DNA from: Irpex lacteus
Lineage: Eukaryota > Basidiomycota > Agaricomycetes > Polyporales > Irpicaceae
Length of the DNA stretch: 64,000 bases
Assembly (NCBI GenBank): GCA_001986395.2
Contig: MQVO02000005.1
Coordinates: 372,001-436,000, forward strand
Reading direction: 5' to 3'
In this document: one piece after another, positions 1 to 12,123 of the stretch
Layout: every line of letters begins with the position of its first letter
Position numbering within the stretch: position 1 is the first letter of the stretch
The notes under the pieces: model-generated
Told to the model about the DNA's origin: nothing
The model's database searches: none
The model's input: the letters and a program-made list of their open reading frames with translations, nothing else
Program-made: the position numbers and the translations under genes

Positions 1-2127
1 CCTCTAGCAATCTTACTCATTGCACAACGTTATGAACATTCCATACGTAATGAAGCAGTCAAAAGGAAGGCATGAGCGCGTCTCAAGCCCCAGACCGGGC
101 GAACGGAGTTAAGCGTTTAATTACCAGGACGTCCGGGTTTGGGAACATGGCGATGCAATACGATCAACAAAGCTTCTTCGAGGCTTGTACACACAGCCCC
201 GGTGTACGGCGCGACTTATGAGAACACAGAACAGGCGTTTGCTGTCGACTGCAAGATGATCCACGATTGGGGTAGTTCTGGGAAGGAGAGGATGTATCGT
301 TGTTAGACGAATAACCTCCTACTGATTTCGGAAGAGAAGTGGTGGTACATGACGGGTAAGAAGGTGTTTGGCCATTGACGACCTACATCGATGACAGAAC
401 CCGCCGGGATTCTAAATCAAGATCCTAGTCGTCATCGAAAAACGGATCTGCACAAACTTACACACACCCGGTGACATCCCATGGATGCTTTTGATCAGTG
501 TATTTCGTATCGTTATCCAGGGCGATTCAGCGCTATCATCGCCATCTGTCTTAAGGGCAATTCGGAGCTCGTATTTGGGGTCTTGAATCACTTTCCTCAT
601 CCGAGCCGGGAGCCTCGAGGTGGGAGACCGTAAGGTGATAGCATCGCAGCCCTCCATTACTGGAGGAGGCGCAGAGCGAGTTGACGATTCACTCTTGAAG
701 TAGAAACCGCCATTGGCGGGTGATATCTGTTCTGGAGACAGACACTGCATGGCATCCTAAGGTCGAGTTCGCCCCATATGTGTCGGAGAGGCACCTGAGA
801 GGTAGAGGTTATGTCTCCGCCCTGATAGACGTTCCAATTCGACGCTGTGCAAGTGGTACGCCGGACGGTGTTTAGCTACAGTGTGGTATATGCACTGCTA
901 GCAGAGTATGGTCGCCACTGGAGGAGCGCTGCATGAGGTATATGAGCACGAGCCGTGTTGCTGGGTATGTCCAACAACCTACGTACTTCAAGCCTTCCAC
1001 AAGCAGCACCTCCTCTCTCAGCATGTGTTCAACTATCGTTCCTGTCGTCAAACACACCTGTGGCCACGAGATGCCTTCGACCCAGCGATCTCGGGAGCTG
1101 GTAAGAGCAAGTTTTCGACCACTACTAAGATATCACTCACATTTCCTAGATTGACTGCCACCGGCAGAATTGCCGATTGAGCAAGGCTCATTCCCGGACT
1201 CCGCATGACTGTACGGCTCATGGATGCCAGACGAGGTGGGTTCAGCGGCAAGCCTGAGTCATCCTCAGTACAAAGCATTGATATGTTTGCGATAGCCCTG
1301 GTCCCGAGCAGCGTATTGTCGTGGATAAAGCGCGAACGCCTTGCCCTCGCTGCCATTAACCGCGAGGATGTGAATTCTGCCTGACGGATTATACTATCAG
1401 TAATAGTGAATAATCAGATGGACAAGTCATGGACACGCACTGTAGCATACCAGCCGTGTAGTTGCAGCATCAGTCTTACCCGTACTTTACGCCACCTAGC
1501 TATAGTCGTCTCTACTTCGTATTAGCATCCTTTCTACCTCTCTGTTTCGGTACTTACTTCTATACTCCATTTAATCTGCACACACCTTTGATATATATGC
1601 CTTTATCATGCTAAATATGACACAGAATTCGCGGATCGATCTGTTAATTCGACTGGTGACGCCTCAATGAGAGAGGGGCTGGCTTCCAAGCAATAGCTAC
1701 CTCGCGATCAAGTTGACAGAGCGTTCAAGAGTATCCTAGATATTCTGAATGAGTAAGGATGTCACCAGCGGTTTTGAAAGGGATTGCACTCACTCAGGCC
1801 GTTGGTACCGGAATTTTCGACATGTGACATAATGAATCTAGACGGAGTCCTTGAGCGATATCCCAGAATATCCCTTATAGCTGAACATGAACGACGTTCA
1901 AAGATACGGCACTTCGAACGTATGTGCAGGTCCAACTTGAAGCTGTACATTCTCATAGACGCCCGTCCCTCCTCCCACGAGTGTCACGCGCGTCTAATAA
2001 CCAAACACACGTCACACGCTGTGACGCGCGACTCGAACGGCTTCGACTTGCTCTACGACGACCACCTCCTGCTCAATCTCAATCGTTGGACGAAATCTGT
2101 GGGAAACCAGCAATATAAGGGCTGATA
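1..2127. other. Left-end region without a recognisable gene
   Basis: No protein family could be recognised on either strand. Short open frames exist, the longest being 412-750 (-), 1048-1356 (-) and 1784-2125 (+), but none shows a domain or a convincing exon chain. The last 150 bases before 2128 are rich in CGCG and must contain the Nup85 promoter. I see no TATA box there. Confidence 0.5.
412..750 (-). CDS. Possible exon of an unknown protein
   Basis: This is an open frame of 112 codons on the minus strand. Its composition (Ser/Pro-rich start, then a charged stretch around residues 48-80) looks more protein-like than neighbouring random frames. A possible splice donor follows the frame near 470. 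No start context, domain or family was recognised. It could be one exon of a gene that continues to the left or right, or a chance frame. I would not rely on it. Confidence 0.15.
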   Translation of the reverse strand: MQCLSPEQISPANGGFYFKSESSTRSAPPPVMEGCDAITLRSPTSRLPARMRKVIQDPKYELRIALKTDGDDSAESPWITIRNTLIKSIHGMSPGVCKFVQIRFSMTTRILI

Positions 2128-4830
2128 ATGTCACAGAATGCGTCTGTAAACCTTGAGCCACCACTATTCGAAGAACGAGGTTTAGAAAGCTTCCAAAACT
2201 CAGGCCAAGCACTGTTTCTTGCTACATCCCCCCGAGATGATTCTGTGGCGATCTATCCTGCACCAATAGTACGTTCGAATTTATATGGGCATAATACGCG
2301 AAATACTAACTCCAGGAAGACAGACCCACGTAACTTGAAGCCCGGGTACACGAAAGTTCAACCGTTGTATACAGCTACTATCCTTCGGCCGCCTACCTCG
2401 GAGAGGAGAGTGGTAAGTCACAATTGCCTCCACAGCGTATCATGCTAACTTTGCATCCAAGTTCTTCATTGATACAGCTGTGATTTTTGTCTTCTTCCAA
2501 AATCGGCCGGCTGCCCCACCAGCGAGTGAGGTGGAGCTGTATGTACTCTATCCGTATTACAATGGAGTTCTCACTCACCATAAGAAAGGTCAGCAAGTGA
2601 GCATAAGCAACAGGTCATCCGCAAGTTGATGGTAGACTATTGCAATTTCTCTCGGGAATGTTGGACACATACATCGGTGTGTAGCTCGGCTTTCACCTGA
2701 GACCAAGTTATTGATCGTGTGTGGTATTTAGCACAGTATAGAGAAACTTCACTTCGGCCCTGATCATTACCGCAAACTTTACACTTGTGTTTCCCTCTTC
2801 ACGGTCCTATACGTTCCCGAAATCGGCTTCGAAGATGCGCCAATTGGAGACGAGCTCATGGAATGGCTAAACACCAACTATATTGAGCCGTCTACAGAGG
2901 AGGGCGATCATCTGAGCTCGTTGCAGCGGCCTTGGGAAGATGAGAATTTCTGGTCCTACGTCGCGCGGTGAGTTACTAGAACGTGTATTAGGAACGAAAA
3001 GGCTAATTTTAATGAAGTGCTACGTTGCGTGGATTGTCGAAGGCTTCAGCGTTCTTCCTAGATGCTCTAGCTGAACACCCGTCCGAGAATTTGCGACGGA
3101 TATCGCAGCACCTCACCCCTTTGCTCAAGAACCACCCTCGGTTATACCAGTTCAGCACAGAGCGTGACTTTGCTATATCTTCGCGAAGATGGAAGGAGAA
3201 GGTGAAAACCTTGCGACTAGAACTAGACCGCGTACCAGAAGACGACCGCTCTGATGGATTTGACGACTGGTGGGATCGTTTCAGCGACATTGTCTCAATA
3301 CTGGAAGGGCGGGCAGAGGTTTTAAAACGGCTATGCCTTGACCTTGGGGCTAGCTGGAAAGAAGTCTGCGTTGCTTGGGGCATTTTTGTCGACCCACGGC
3401 TTCGACGACAGGATCTACCGTATGTGAATTTCTATCCCAATAGACATCCGGTCTAATGTCATGAACAGCGAGGTCGTTGTCCAGGTGCTGGATGAAATGC
3501 CACCCGATCCAACGGACTTTGAGGATGTGATACACTCACTAATGATGTTGGGGAAACCTACCCAAGTTCTCTCCCAAGCATTTCAATTAGACCCCTGGTT
3601 GTCAGCGCATCTCGCGGACGTTATGGAATCCTTGGAACTGATAGATCAAGATCCAGACGAGTACGTTCACGGAGCTTCAAACGGGTTATGACGCGCTAAC
3701 TTAAGCCTATGATACAGTTCTGGACTCAACCTGCGGCAGCAATACGTTCTGTCATACGCTGATCATTTGCGCTCAGATCCCACCCTTTGGCGGCACGCGG
3801 TTGACTATATGTGCAGTTGTGGGGACATAGGCAAGGAGATGGCTGATCAAGTGTTGATGCGCGTGCCCCTTCACCTACAACTGTCGGCAAAAGAAGGGAC
3901 ACCTGCTGATGAAGCGTCACAAATACGCTCGGGCGATATTGTGGGCGTGCTTAAACAGGTCAACGAGTCGTGTGCCTACTATCAGCGAGAGGGCGCTCGT
4001 AGGGTAGTCTGCAAGGTAACTCTTCTCCGTGGCTCTCTGGCAACGAAGAGAGTTGACAGTGTGTGTGTCAGATTGCAGCGCGCACGTTCTTGGCCGAGAA
4101 GGAGTACGGTCTGGCTGTCGCATATACATCATCCGCTGAGGACTGGCAGGGTCTTGGACGGATCGTGAATTGTGTATTGGATGCATATTTCGAAGAAGGT
4201 ATAGCCCTTCCCTCTCATCCGGCTATGTTTTGTGGATAAAGATCTGACAGCGCATGCAAAACCAGGCCCTGCAAACTTTGCGCGATTGGTGTCGGGCATC
4301 GAGCCGACGTTGGAGAGACTCCGCCAACAACCAAGCACCGTGGCAAACGGTGTTTTCATCTACCGTCTCCTATTTGCTGTCCATTTCGCAGACTTCCATA
4401 AACAGCGGTCGAGTGGTCACCTGCATGAAGCTGCCAGGGAGGCCGTTGCCATGTTAAGAGAAGAGATCGCGCCAAAGTCATGGTGGGCGGTTGTCCTCTC
4501 CGACTCTGTGGATCTTTTGTTGCACGGTAAGCTACGGCACAATCCTGGGTCGTGTTCAAGTAGGCTGACTCATGCATTGTAGGCGAAGAACTGCTTTTTA
4601 CGCCAGCAGACGTGTCTGTGCTCTTACATAAACTGCAAGAGATCACTACGAGGACATCACATGGAGCTGGGGCGGATTACCTCTCCGTTCTTGCTCGGGG
4701 CACAAAGGGCAAAGACGAAAAAAGCGCCTTACAGCGATTGCAGGTTGTTCGGCTGGCTCTCGCAAAATACTACGCTCGTTGCGGAGCTATCGGTGTAAGC
4801 GGTAGGCCTGGTGGTGTGTTTGAATACTGA
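2128..4830 (+). CDS. NUP85: Nucleoporin Nup85 (Y/Nup84 complex)
   Basis: Nup85 is a scaffold subunit of the Y-shaped complex that coats the nuclear pore membrane. The conceptual protein, joined over about nine exons, is almost wholly alpha-helical, as expected for the ACE1 fold. The N-terminus carries the family's PPLFEERGLESFQNSGQAL-type opening. A long helical core is read from 3018-3456, 3461-3660, 3719-4015, 4076-4200 and 4259-4530, and a short C-terminal exon ends 4588-4830. Likely joins include TAT|GTACTC..CAG|GTC at 2543-2613 and CG|GTGAGT..GAAG|T at about 2970-3017. The start at 2128 is the first in-frame ATG. The protein is around 650-700 residues, a normal length. No cofactor motif exists in this family, so the call rests on overall resemblance. 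The neighbour at 4965 is convergent and unrelated. Confidence 0.75.
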
Positions 4831-4964
4831 TGTTGTTGATTGTCACACCTGTACATTTACGTGCTATTAATATTTGTATTTTACCATTCGACCTTGCTTG
4901 TGCGAATGTAGCGCAGCTGATACCTTGAAACGGAAGGAAACGAAATCATATATGCACACTCTCG

Positions 4965-6838
4965 TCACAGTACATCCTCATCCAGCTCATCCTCGTCCAA
5001 GTCGACCACAGAAATGAACCGTTTACCTCCGTTCCGCTGTTTATCATTATTCAGCACACGATGCGCACTGCTTACGACACATCGAGAGATGGCAAAACAG
5101 CTTACTCACCATAGCAAACATTTCCGACGACGCCTCGCGTATACGTCGGTCCTTCAGACTCATCGGCCGCGATGCGCTGGCTACGATGCTTGGGTCCCCT
5201 GACGGCGGACATGATACAGGCGGCGCCGACGTCATATCGTTCGTTGAACTCGACATTTGCACAGTAGAGCAGACAGACTGGAGAGCAGAGATGTCTTCGG
5301 AGTCGTCGATCTTTCGCGTCGACATCGACAGATGCACAGCGTTTGGTGATAGCGGGCGAGTTGGGGAAGATGACGCCGAAGCCGGTGCAGCGACACCCGC
5401 CTTATGAGAACAGTCCATCGCGGGCGTAGGAGTCGTTATAGCGCTAGACAAGTTACCGAAAGACCTCGGAACAGGAGTCTCACCTTCCTCGGCTACAGCG
5501 GAGGACACATTTCCGTATGCGGGGAGCTCGGAGAACACTTGGCGGGTAGGATGGGCAAAGGTATCCAGTTGCGCTTTTTGGACATGTTCTACAGATCTAG
5601 ATGGGCAACTCAGAGAGGATTGTAGCGAGCTCGATGCATTGGACGGAACGAGAGTTTGGCTAGTTTCGTCTACCTCGAGCTGGGATGGGACCTGAGAGGA
5701 CCACGCCAGCGAGGAATTGTCAATAGCACTGGTGTAACTACGAAGAATGTTCTCGCGAGGCGACTGCAGATACGAGTTCTGGTCAGATTTCGAAGATATG
5801 TCGATAGAGTTGCGCTTCTTCTTGGATGAAAGCGCAGCGAAAGAGAAATCTAACTGCGACTGAATTAGTCTTTGTTTTTTTCTGGGTGTTGAGCGAGAGG
5901 AGAGGTGGTCGAGTGGGTGTTCATTCGCTTTTCGCCTCTTCTTGGGGGACGACTGAGAGGGAGAAGAGCAGGGAGACAGTGGAGCTACACGCGCTGGTGT
6001 GCGAGCTAATTTTCGCGCAGAACAAGACGAGAGGGAGGCAGCAAGAGCAGTCTTGAGATCCACTATATTATCTCGCAGTGTACCAGTTAGAGCCTCGGCC
6101 TCGCGAACAGAGTTCTTGATGTCATTCTTCGCAGAGTCGATATGCAGCGGAATGGCCTCAATGAGGGGTGTAAGCGGAGAGACAAGGGTGATGAGTTGTC
6201 CCTGTTGCTCCTGAATTGTCTGTAGAATTCGTAGCTGGGTCTGGTTCAACTGCCAGTCGCCTCAGGACGCGTAGTGTGATATTTAGATCTAATCCAACGT
6301 ACCATGTTGAGAGCGTCGACCCGTCTATCAAGACCATCAAATTTTTGAGTCAAGAGCTCTACGGTATTCAATAGTTTTTCTACGTTCGCTACCTGTGCTG
6401 GCTTCCCAATAGATTTCTGCAGCTGGGTCTGGCAGCGATTGACTTCCGCAAATTAGCCGCGATATATGCTACTATATGCGCTCCAAACTCACTCAAGTCT
6501 ACCTGGTCGGAGAGAACTTTATCATTTCCGTGCTGGAAGACCTTATGGGACATAGACACTTCGTTCCTGGCTTGCTCGACCTCGCTATGCAGTTTATCAA
6601 CCTTTCCGGAGAACTTTTCTAATACCGCTTGTGTATCGTGTAGTAACATCCTCGCGGACGTTCCAGCCTTGTCAACAGGTTTCATAGGAGGTACCAGGTT
6701 TGATTTGTCGCCATTGCTCTTCGCAGCCAGAGATGTATGCGGTTTCTTGTGCAGAAGATGACCCCAGAGTGCAGCAGTTGTAGATGAACGAGGGATAGCC
6801 AGGCGTGGTTCCACAGAACTTCCAGAGCTTGAAGCCAT
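4965..6838 (-). CDS. Coiled-coil, Ser-rich nuclear-type protein
   Basis: No named family was recognised. Exons can be joined as 6838-about 6500, a middle block about 6470-6302 with GTACGT donor, then 6249-5110 and a last exon 5032-4965. The first 100 residues are low in complexity. Residues of roughly 75-230 form heptad-rich helices (ending LLTQKFDGLDRRVDALN) followed by NQTQLRILQTIQEQQGQL, a likely coiled coil. A long Ser/Pro region with basic KKRRK and RKKQR clusters follows, which look like nuclear localisation signals. The C-terminus is the best candidate for a conserved motif: SLKDRRIREASSEMFAM, then after an intron RNGGKRFISVVDLDEDEL. The architecture resembles meiotic or chromosomal axis proteins such as Mer2/Rec15, but I cannot show homology. 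It is divergent from SFM1, sharing a 230-bp promoter region. Confidence 0.7.
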
Positions 6839-7068
6839 CCTAGCAGTTCTTCAATATTTAAAACCTGCACAGTCAGAAGATGGGCCAAGAGACCAGGAGT
6901 CTTTCGCTGGATGTGGCGGGGAGCAAGCAAGGTTCGGACAATGCCGATGAGATCAATCATCGTTTGTAGGCGCAGGTTTGCACTTTCAAGGAAAGCTTCT
7001 GGACTCTCTTACTGTCTACAAGCATCTAAAACACTGATATCCGCCCTTAGAAACAGAGAGAGTACACG

Positions 7069-8103
7069 ATGGGCTTCGGATATGTAATAGGTATGCTCCG
7101 AATCGCAATAGGCATGGTAGCAAGACTCTAAACATATTGTAAATCCAGAGCACATGGAGGACGATGAAGAGACATCGAAAGCCATACCAAGATGGGTTGA
7201 GCTTGAGTACAAGGTAATGACTAGATTTATGAAAACAGGTCTATCCTGAATATTTTTGACACTAGCACATGCGAACTTTGGCAGGAAGCCAATCAGAGGT
7301 CCACTTCACACACCTCTCCAAATCATCCTGTGGAACGTTGACTTCCCTCTTTTCTGAGCCATCTGAGAGCACAGAGGAACAGGCATCAGCATTTGCACAT
7401 TCCGAAGGAATTTTAGACTTCATGAAAGCGCGAGGTGTTCCCCTCGACAAGGTTTGCCTGTTGGACCCTAAGGCTGAAAAGCCATTATCACCTGAGGACG
7501 GTGACGGTCGCTTTGCTTTCTTTTTGTTTGGCGTAGGTGCATTTCGCGCGTTGTCAGCTTATCTGAATTGAAAATCTGCTGTGTAGGGAATCCTTGGTAC
7601 GTTCGTTCTTTGAGGTGAGAGGCAAAGGTTAAAGATCCCCAGGCGATGATCCACCGCGAGATCGAACATCTGAGCTGCGTGTTCTTGGTTTTCCCACAAG
7701 ACATCTTGGGCCGGTACAGATGACGACAGACACCGCGCTCGGCGTATCGAAAATCATTGTCGAAGACAAGGGTAAGTGTGGCCCCGTACACACAAGCCTT
7801 GAAACCAATACTAATTTGGCGACTGTAGTGCCTTTGACAGAGATCCCATACGTTGTCAGTTCTATTGAACAGGATCGGTCAACTTAGCTGCACAGCTCAC
7901 TTTTCGTCTAGGACCACCCGACCATCGTGTTCAACGCCAAAGAAAGCGTAGAGATGCCGTTCAGTACGTCTTATACCCGTCCACCTCCGGATGAAGAATT
8001 GACCATTTTCGTAGGATATATTTCCGTGCAGGGCGAACCCCGACTTCCGCCTGGGATGCGCGAGCATTTGCACGAGGATCTCAACCAAAGCTTCGATTTC
8101 TGA
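7069..8103 (+). CDS. SFM1: SPOUT-fold protein arginine methyltransferase Sfm1
   Basis: Yeast Sfm1 is a SPOUT-class enzyme that methylates an arginine of ribosomal protein uS3 (Rps3) in the cytoplasm. Eight exons were joined: 7069-7090, 7149-7213, 7266-7532, 7587-7596, 7643-7771, 7829-7854, 7912-7963 and 8015-8103. They total 660 nt, or 219 residues, close to the yeast length of about 213. Matches to the family include VIEHMEDDEE at the start, VCLLDPKAEKPLSPEDG in the middle, FGGILGDDPPRDRT (the SAM-knot loop), LGPVQMTTDTA, and NAKESVEMPFRYI near the end. The GILG part of the SAM loop is encoded mostly by a 10-nt micro-exon. The gene is intact. It is convergent with NNF1 and divergent from the coiled-coil gene. 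Confidence 0.9.
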
Positions 8104-8493
8104 GACTCTGCTGGTGCACTCTCTGGCTCAGATGACAGCCTGTTAGGCAACAAAAGGCTGATGCAGCCACTCGTGTATGTACGCCAGTCAGGGAATACAG
8201 CCCTACAAAATTCCGTCAAAAAGCAGACAACAGACTCAACACGCTTACTCTAACAAATGCGGGCCTGAGTAGATAGAGGTCAGTCGACGTGAGTGTGTGT
8301 AATACAAACTTGGCGATTGTAGAGGTGTGACCTATGAACCAAGTGTAAGTACCGGCCAGATGATTACAATGTAGGTAAATGTATTGTATGAGTAGTTTTC
8401 GAGCATGTGCAGAGTGGGTAAACGGCAATATATGGGTATCAAGTTGAAGCTACAAACAGACTATAATACAAGATAGATGTCACATACGATACA
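8104..8493. other. Convergent intergenic region (SFM1/NNF1)
   Basis: This AT-richer stretch separates two converging genes and should hold both 3' ends and polyadenylation sites. Short open frames here are not supported by codon-like composition. Confidence 0.6.
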
Positions 8494-9317
8494 TTAGAGT
8501 GCACTGCTGCTGATTGACTCAGCGGTCTGCAATGTCCATGACTGTATGTCTTCGATTGGTACTTCACCCCACTGATTGAGAGCCTATGATACAATGTTAA
8601 GTGGGCACAAATGGTCAAAAAGAAACAATTGTGCGCACCTCTTCCAGCGTGTCCAGTAGACGGTTACTCTCGTCGTCTGCGTCTGCCTTGGCCTTCACAT
8701 TCGCTTGCATCTCAGCCTGCAGTGCTCTGTTACGTTGATCAAGCTAAGGGTAATATTAATGGTTGTCCGACATATGCAACGGAGCGAAGAAGACGCACCT
8801 CTTCCAACTGCACTCTTAGCCGATCGCGCTCAGCTTCAAGGATAGGTATGATTCTCGCACGTGCAGCTGCACTTGGCTGTACATCCTCCCTCCATATATC
8901 CTTCCCTGTGTACCCAGCCTTCTTCCGTGCTCTAGCTTCAGTGACAACAGCATGAAGTTTGTCTACATTCGGTTTAACATCCATCTTCGCTAGAAGGTCT
9001 TCACAGCCTTTCTAGCAGAGACTCTGGTTCAGTGATGACGCTTGAACGTGTAAAACGCGTCAAAACATACCGTGATAGACGACTCCAAATGATTTGCAAT
9101 GGTGCTGCATACTGAGGACGATGAGTCGGGCTCTTCCTCACACCAGAGTGAGAAACACTCTGCGAAGTCTTCGTAGCTAAAGTCAATGAGTACAAGCTTA
9201 TCTTCAGGAGCTAGTACACTAGACTCACGTCCATTTACGTGCCGAGCGTTGTATGGCCAGCTGGAGTGCTGAGTGAAAGTGGGTCCAACGCTTGCTTGCA
9301 GAGACAGTGGCGGCCAT
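8494..9317 (-). CDS. NNF1: Kinetochore MIND/Mis12-complex subunit Nnf1
   Basis: Nnf1 (PMF1 in animals) pairs with Mis12/Mtw1 in the complex that links inner kinetochore to Ndc80 and Spc105. Five exons were joined on the minus strand: 9317-9229, 9176-9071, 9011-8799, 8743-8639 and 8583-8494, totalling 603 nt and 200 residues, a normal size. The start has a good context (CACCATGG); an in-frame upstream codon is less likely. Residues of about 3-65 form the helical head (ALQLAIQRSARKWTYEDF). The family block follows: an EARARK stretch, then GYTGKDIW, then a coiled coil from about EAERDRLRVQLEEL to the C-terminus. The pattern of helix, short Trp-containing link and long coiled coil fits Nnf1, but the sequence is fast-evolving, so some doubt remains. 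Confidence 0.75.
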
Positions 9318-9616
9318 GGTGATAGTGGAAGTCGGACGCGCGCTGACCGGGGTCCTCGGTCGTCTTCCAACATGTAACATTGACAGGACCCACGGCACCC
9401 GCTGATCGTCCATATAATGCGTAAACGTTCAAACCACCATAGTAAAATCGAAGGTATCATTGAGGAAGTTTTAGGGGATAGAGACACTACATTAGTAGTA
9501 AACACCGTAGATCACTGGCAGGTATAGATGATGCCCTACTAGGCGGAATCCATTATCATACTATACACTCCAATATATAGGTCTGCTACTCCGTTCATCT
9601 AAACCAATTCTTTCGT

Positions 9617-11464
9617 TTAATTATCTTCGTCTTTTGCACAGACAGGCGGTTTCTTCACCGAATATCCACCTTCGTACCCAAACCAAGTGTACCGCTGACA
9701 ATGCGGCCCTCGTACGAGTATGACCAGGAGGCAGAACCCTTGCCACCCAACTGAAAGTGCCGCAGCCGCACGCCACCCGTGCGCATTGAAAACACGCGTG
9801 CCGACTGCAGTACCCATGATTTGTCCGACAAAAAGCTAAAGTTTCAACAGTTGGTCAGCATCGACGGATATGTACCATATCTACGCACAAGCTCACCGAG
9901 ACGACCATCACGGAATTCAATCTCGCCCTTGCATTAGGGTCCAGCTCAAACACTCGAGTGAGCAGGCTGACTTGTTGGGACTGTCTGAACATGTCAATTC
10001 CTGCGGCGACGATGACGACTGCTGCGATATTGACACCTCCCGCACCAAGCTGAATGCTATAGAACGATAGAGAGCAGACGATAGAAATCACAGTAGCAAA
10101 CCATGGGACTACACGATCTACGGTTCGACCAATGAGAGGGGCAGCAGCGACACCAGCCATGCCAACGAGACCAAAGAGTCCAATAATAAGCCTATCGCAT
10201 TACATGAGAAGATTTGGCATGAGGGTGGGGTAGCGAGACATACGTGTTGTAGCTGTAGATAGGCCCACCCAAGAGGAAAGTTAGGGTCACCTACGCGCAT
10301 TTGATGAGCTGACAATGGTACTGCAGAGTGAACGGAGAGTCAACGCACCCAAAAGTTCGTGAAACAAGCCATGGACGCAAGGTTGATTAAACTCGACTGG
10401 ATAAGCAAGGGCTCCGTTACGGCAAGCTTCCCCATGCCATACAAGATCCTGAAGTACGACATGCCTTGATTCTTCGCCGGATAATCCGGAAGCTTCAAGT
10501 AAAGTAGTACCAATATTGATCCCTGGACTCCGAGCGCTATCCAGTATACGATCCTCCATGAGACAAAGTTGGCCACGACACCCGCCATGACCCGTGCGAA
10601 GAGGATGCCCAAGAGCAAGCCCGAAAATACGACTGAGATAGCGGAAGCACGTTTGTGTGGAGGAGCAAGGTCGGCAGCGAGAGGGAGAAGGACTTGAGGG
10701 ACAACTGATGCTGCGCCCACGAAGAATGATATGATCTCGAATGCAACGACATTATATGTGATAGGAAGGCCGATGGTAAGAGCAGAGCAGGCTGCGACGA
10801 GGAGCAGAATGAGGGGCCGTCGTCGTACCAAGTCTCCCAAGGGACTAATGAAGAGTAGTCCTATACAGTATCTGAAATTGATATGTTAGTGATACAACGG
10901 AGACAAGTAGATCGTTGTAGGCCTTTTTACCCAGCTTGAACGAGGGTTGGTATACGTGATACCTCATCGTAAGTTACGTGGAAGGACTGCGATAGCTCAA
11001 CTGTCCACGGATGAGTGAGACCCATGCAGCCGAGTATGTACATGGCTCGCGCTCACTTAATAATGGCTGGCAGTAGTACAAATTCGCTATAACTAAATGA
11101 TAGAGATGAGAATCGGGTCTATGATTAGCACGTCTGTCTATGTCGTATTTGAGGGAGATCATAATGACTTACTACATGTGCTAGCGATGCCAAATAATAT
11201 ATTCGTGAAAATGTCGAATTTCGTTGGGGCATCCGGGTCATAGCGCAAGTATTTGGGTATAGGGAGGAGATAGAAGTCCCGTTTGACGACGTCCAGGTGT
11301 GCCACCTTCTCGCCTGATTCACCACTAGGCCCACTCCCTGTGTCATGAGCCGGTGCAATTATTAAACCAGGGTCTTGCTTTTCTTGGATGCTAGGCTGAT
11401 TCTGTTCCGTATTATGAGAATCAGCCTCTTGTAGACTGGTGGAGTCTCCGGTTTGCGGAGACAT
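9617..11464 (-). CDS. MFS transporter (tandem copy 1)
   Basis: This is a major facilitator superfamily transporter of the plasma membrane or an internal membrane, probably a proton-coupled drug/efflux type; the substrate is unknown. The N-terminal tail of about 70 residues is hydrophilic, followed by KRDFYLLPIPKYLRYDP, then about 12 membrane segments. The loop between segments 2 and 3 has the MFS signature GDLVRRRPLILLL. Later landmarks are GAASVVPQ, FSGLLLGILFARVMAG, SWRIVYWIALG, and near the C-terminus a HGWRAAAALSVGW segment and RGPHCQRYTWFGYEGGY. The gene has about seven exons; the main ones are 11464-11180, 10850-10350 and 10190-9905. It is the closest relative of the next gene, with the same exon pattern and orientation, so the pair arose by tandem duplication. 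The family resembles fungal proteins annotated as SCO4007-like MFS carriers. Confidence 0.88.
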
Positions 11465-12123
11465 GATCTCTATGTGGCCACCGATGAGTGGCGCTCAGCG
11501 CGGTACGCGAGAATGACCGAGTGTAGGTGAATGTGGCCTTGAGATCATGGAAGTTTAGGAGCAACTCTGAATGATGCCATTTCGTTTGGAGATGGCGACG
11601 TGAAACATGCCGGCCGCGGGGCTTGGGTGGGGAGTTTACCCAAATTAGATTGCCTGTTTGAGGCAAAAGTCATAAGTTCCTTGCACAAAAGAGGAAGCGA
11701 AAATATGCGATGTCGGTGAGATTCATACCATTCCTTCAAAAAAAAAATGCTGGTTAAGATTGTTCTCTGAATCGTAGAGTACTGTGGGTGTACGTGGTCA
11801 AGTTCATGTGGAGGTTGTGCCGCGGCAAATAACGCCAAAATTAGATCACTTGCCGCGGTCCGATTGCCCGCGCCACGAAGTCGTACTCTAAGTAGATATG
11901 TAGTAGTCCGAGTCTGCGAGCATCATGTGTACCGATAATTTGTGTTCGCCTGAGGTTTGAGACTAACAGACCATTGCGTCGTGAATATGTCATCCCCTTT
12001 TATGGCATTATACATAACCCTGTGTATCCCAGCATCTAAGATGTGACAAGTCGAATTCGCTCATCAAAAACCTCAAATCTTCGATTCCTAACACAAAATA
12101 TGGGAGAGAATGCGGAGGGGCAC
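11465..12123. other. Spacer between tandem MFS genes
   Basis: This holds the promoter of MFS copy 1 (reading left) and the 3' end of copy 2. I see a run of nine A at about 11741 and no clear TATA box. The open frames at 11421-11838 (-) look non-coding. Confidence 0.5.

Noticed and set aside
60..165. Possible 5S rRNA (GAGTTAAGCG-like box)
   Set aside because: Only the short loop resembles 5S rRNA; the flanking helices and the 3' CCACCTGGGAA-like box do not pair as required.
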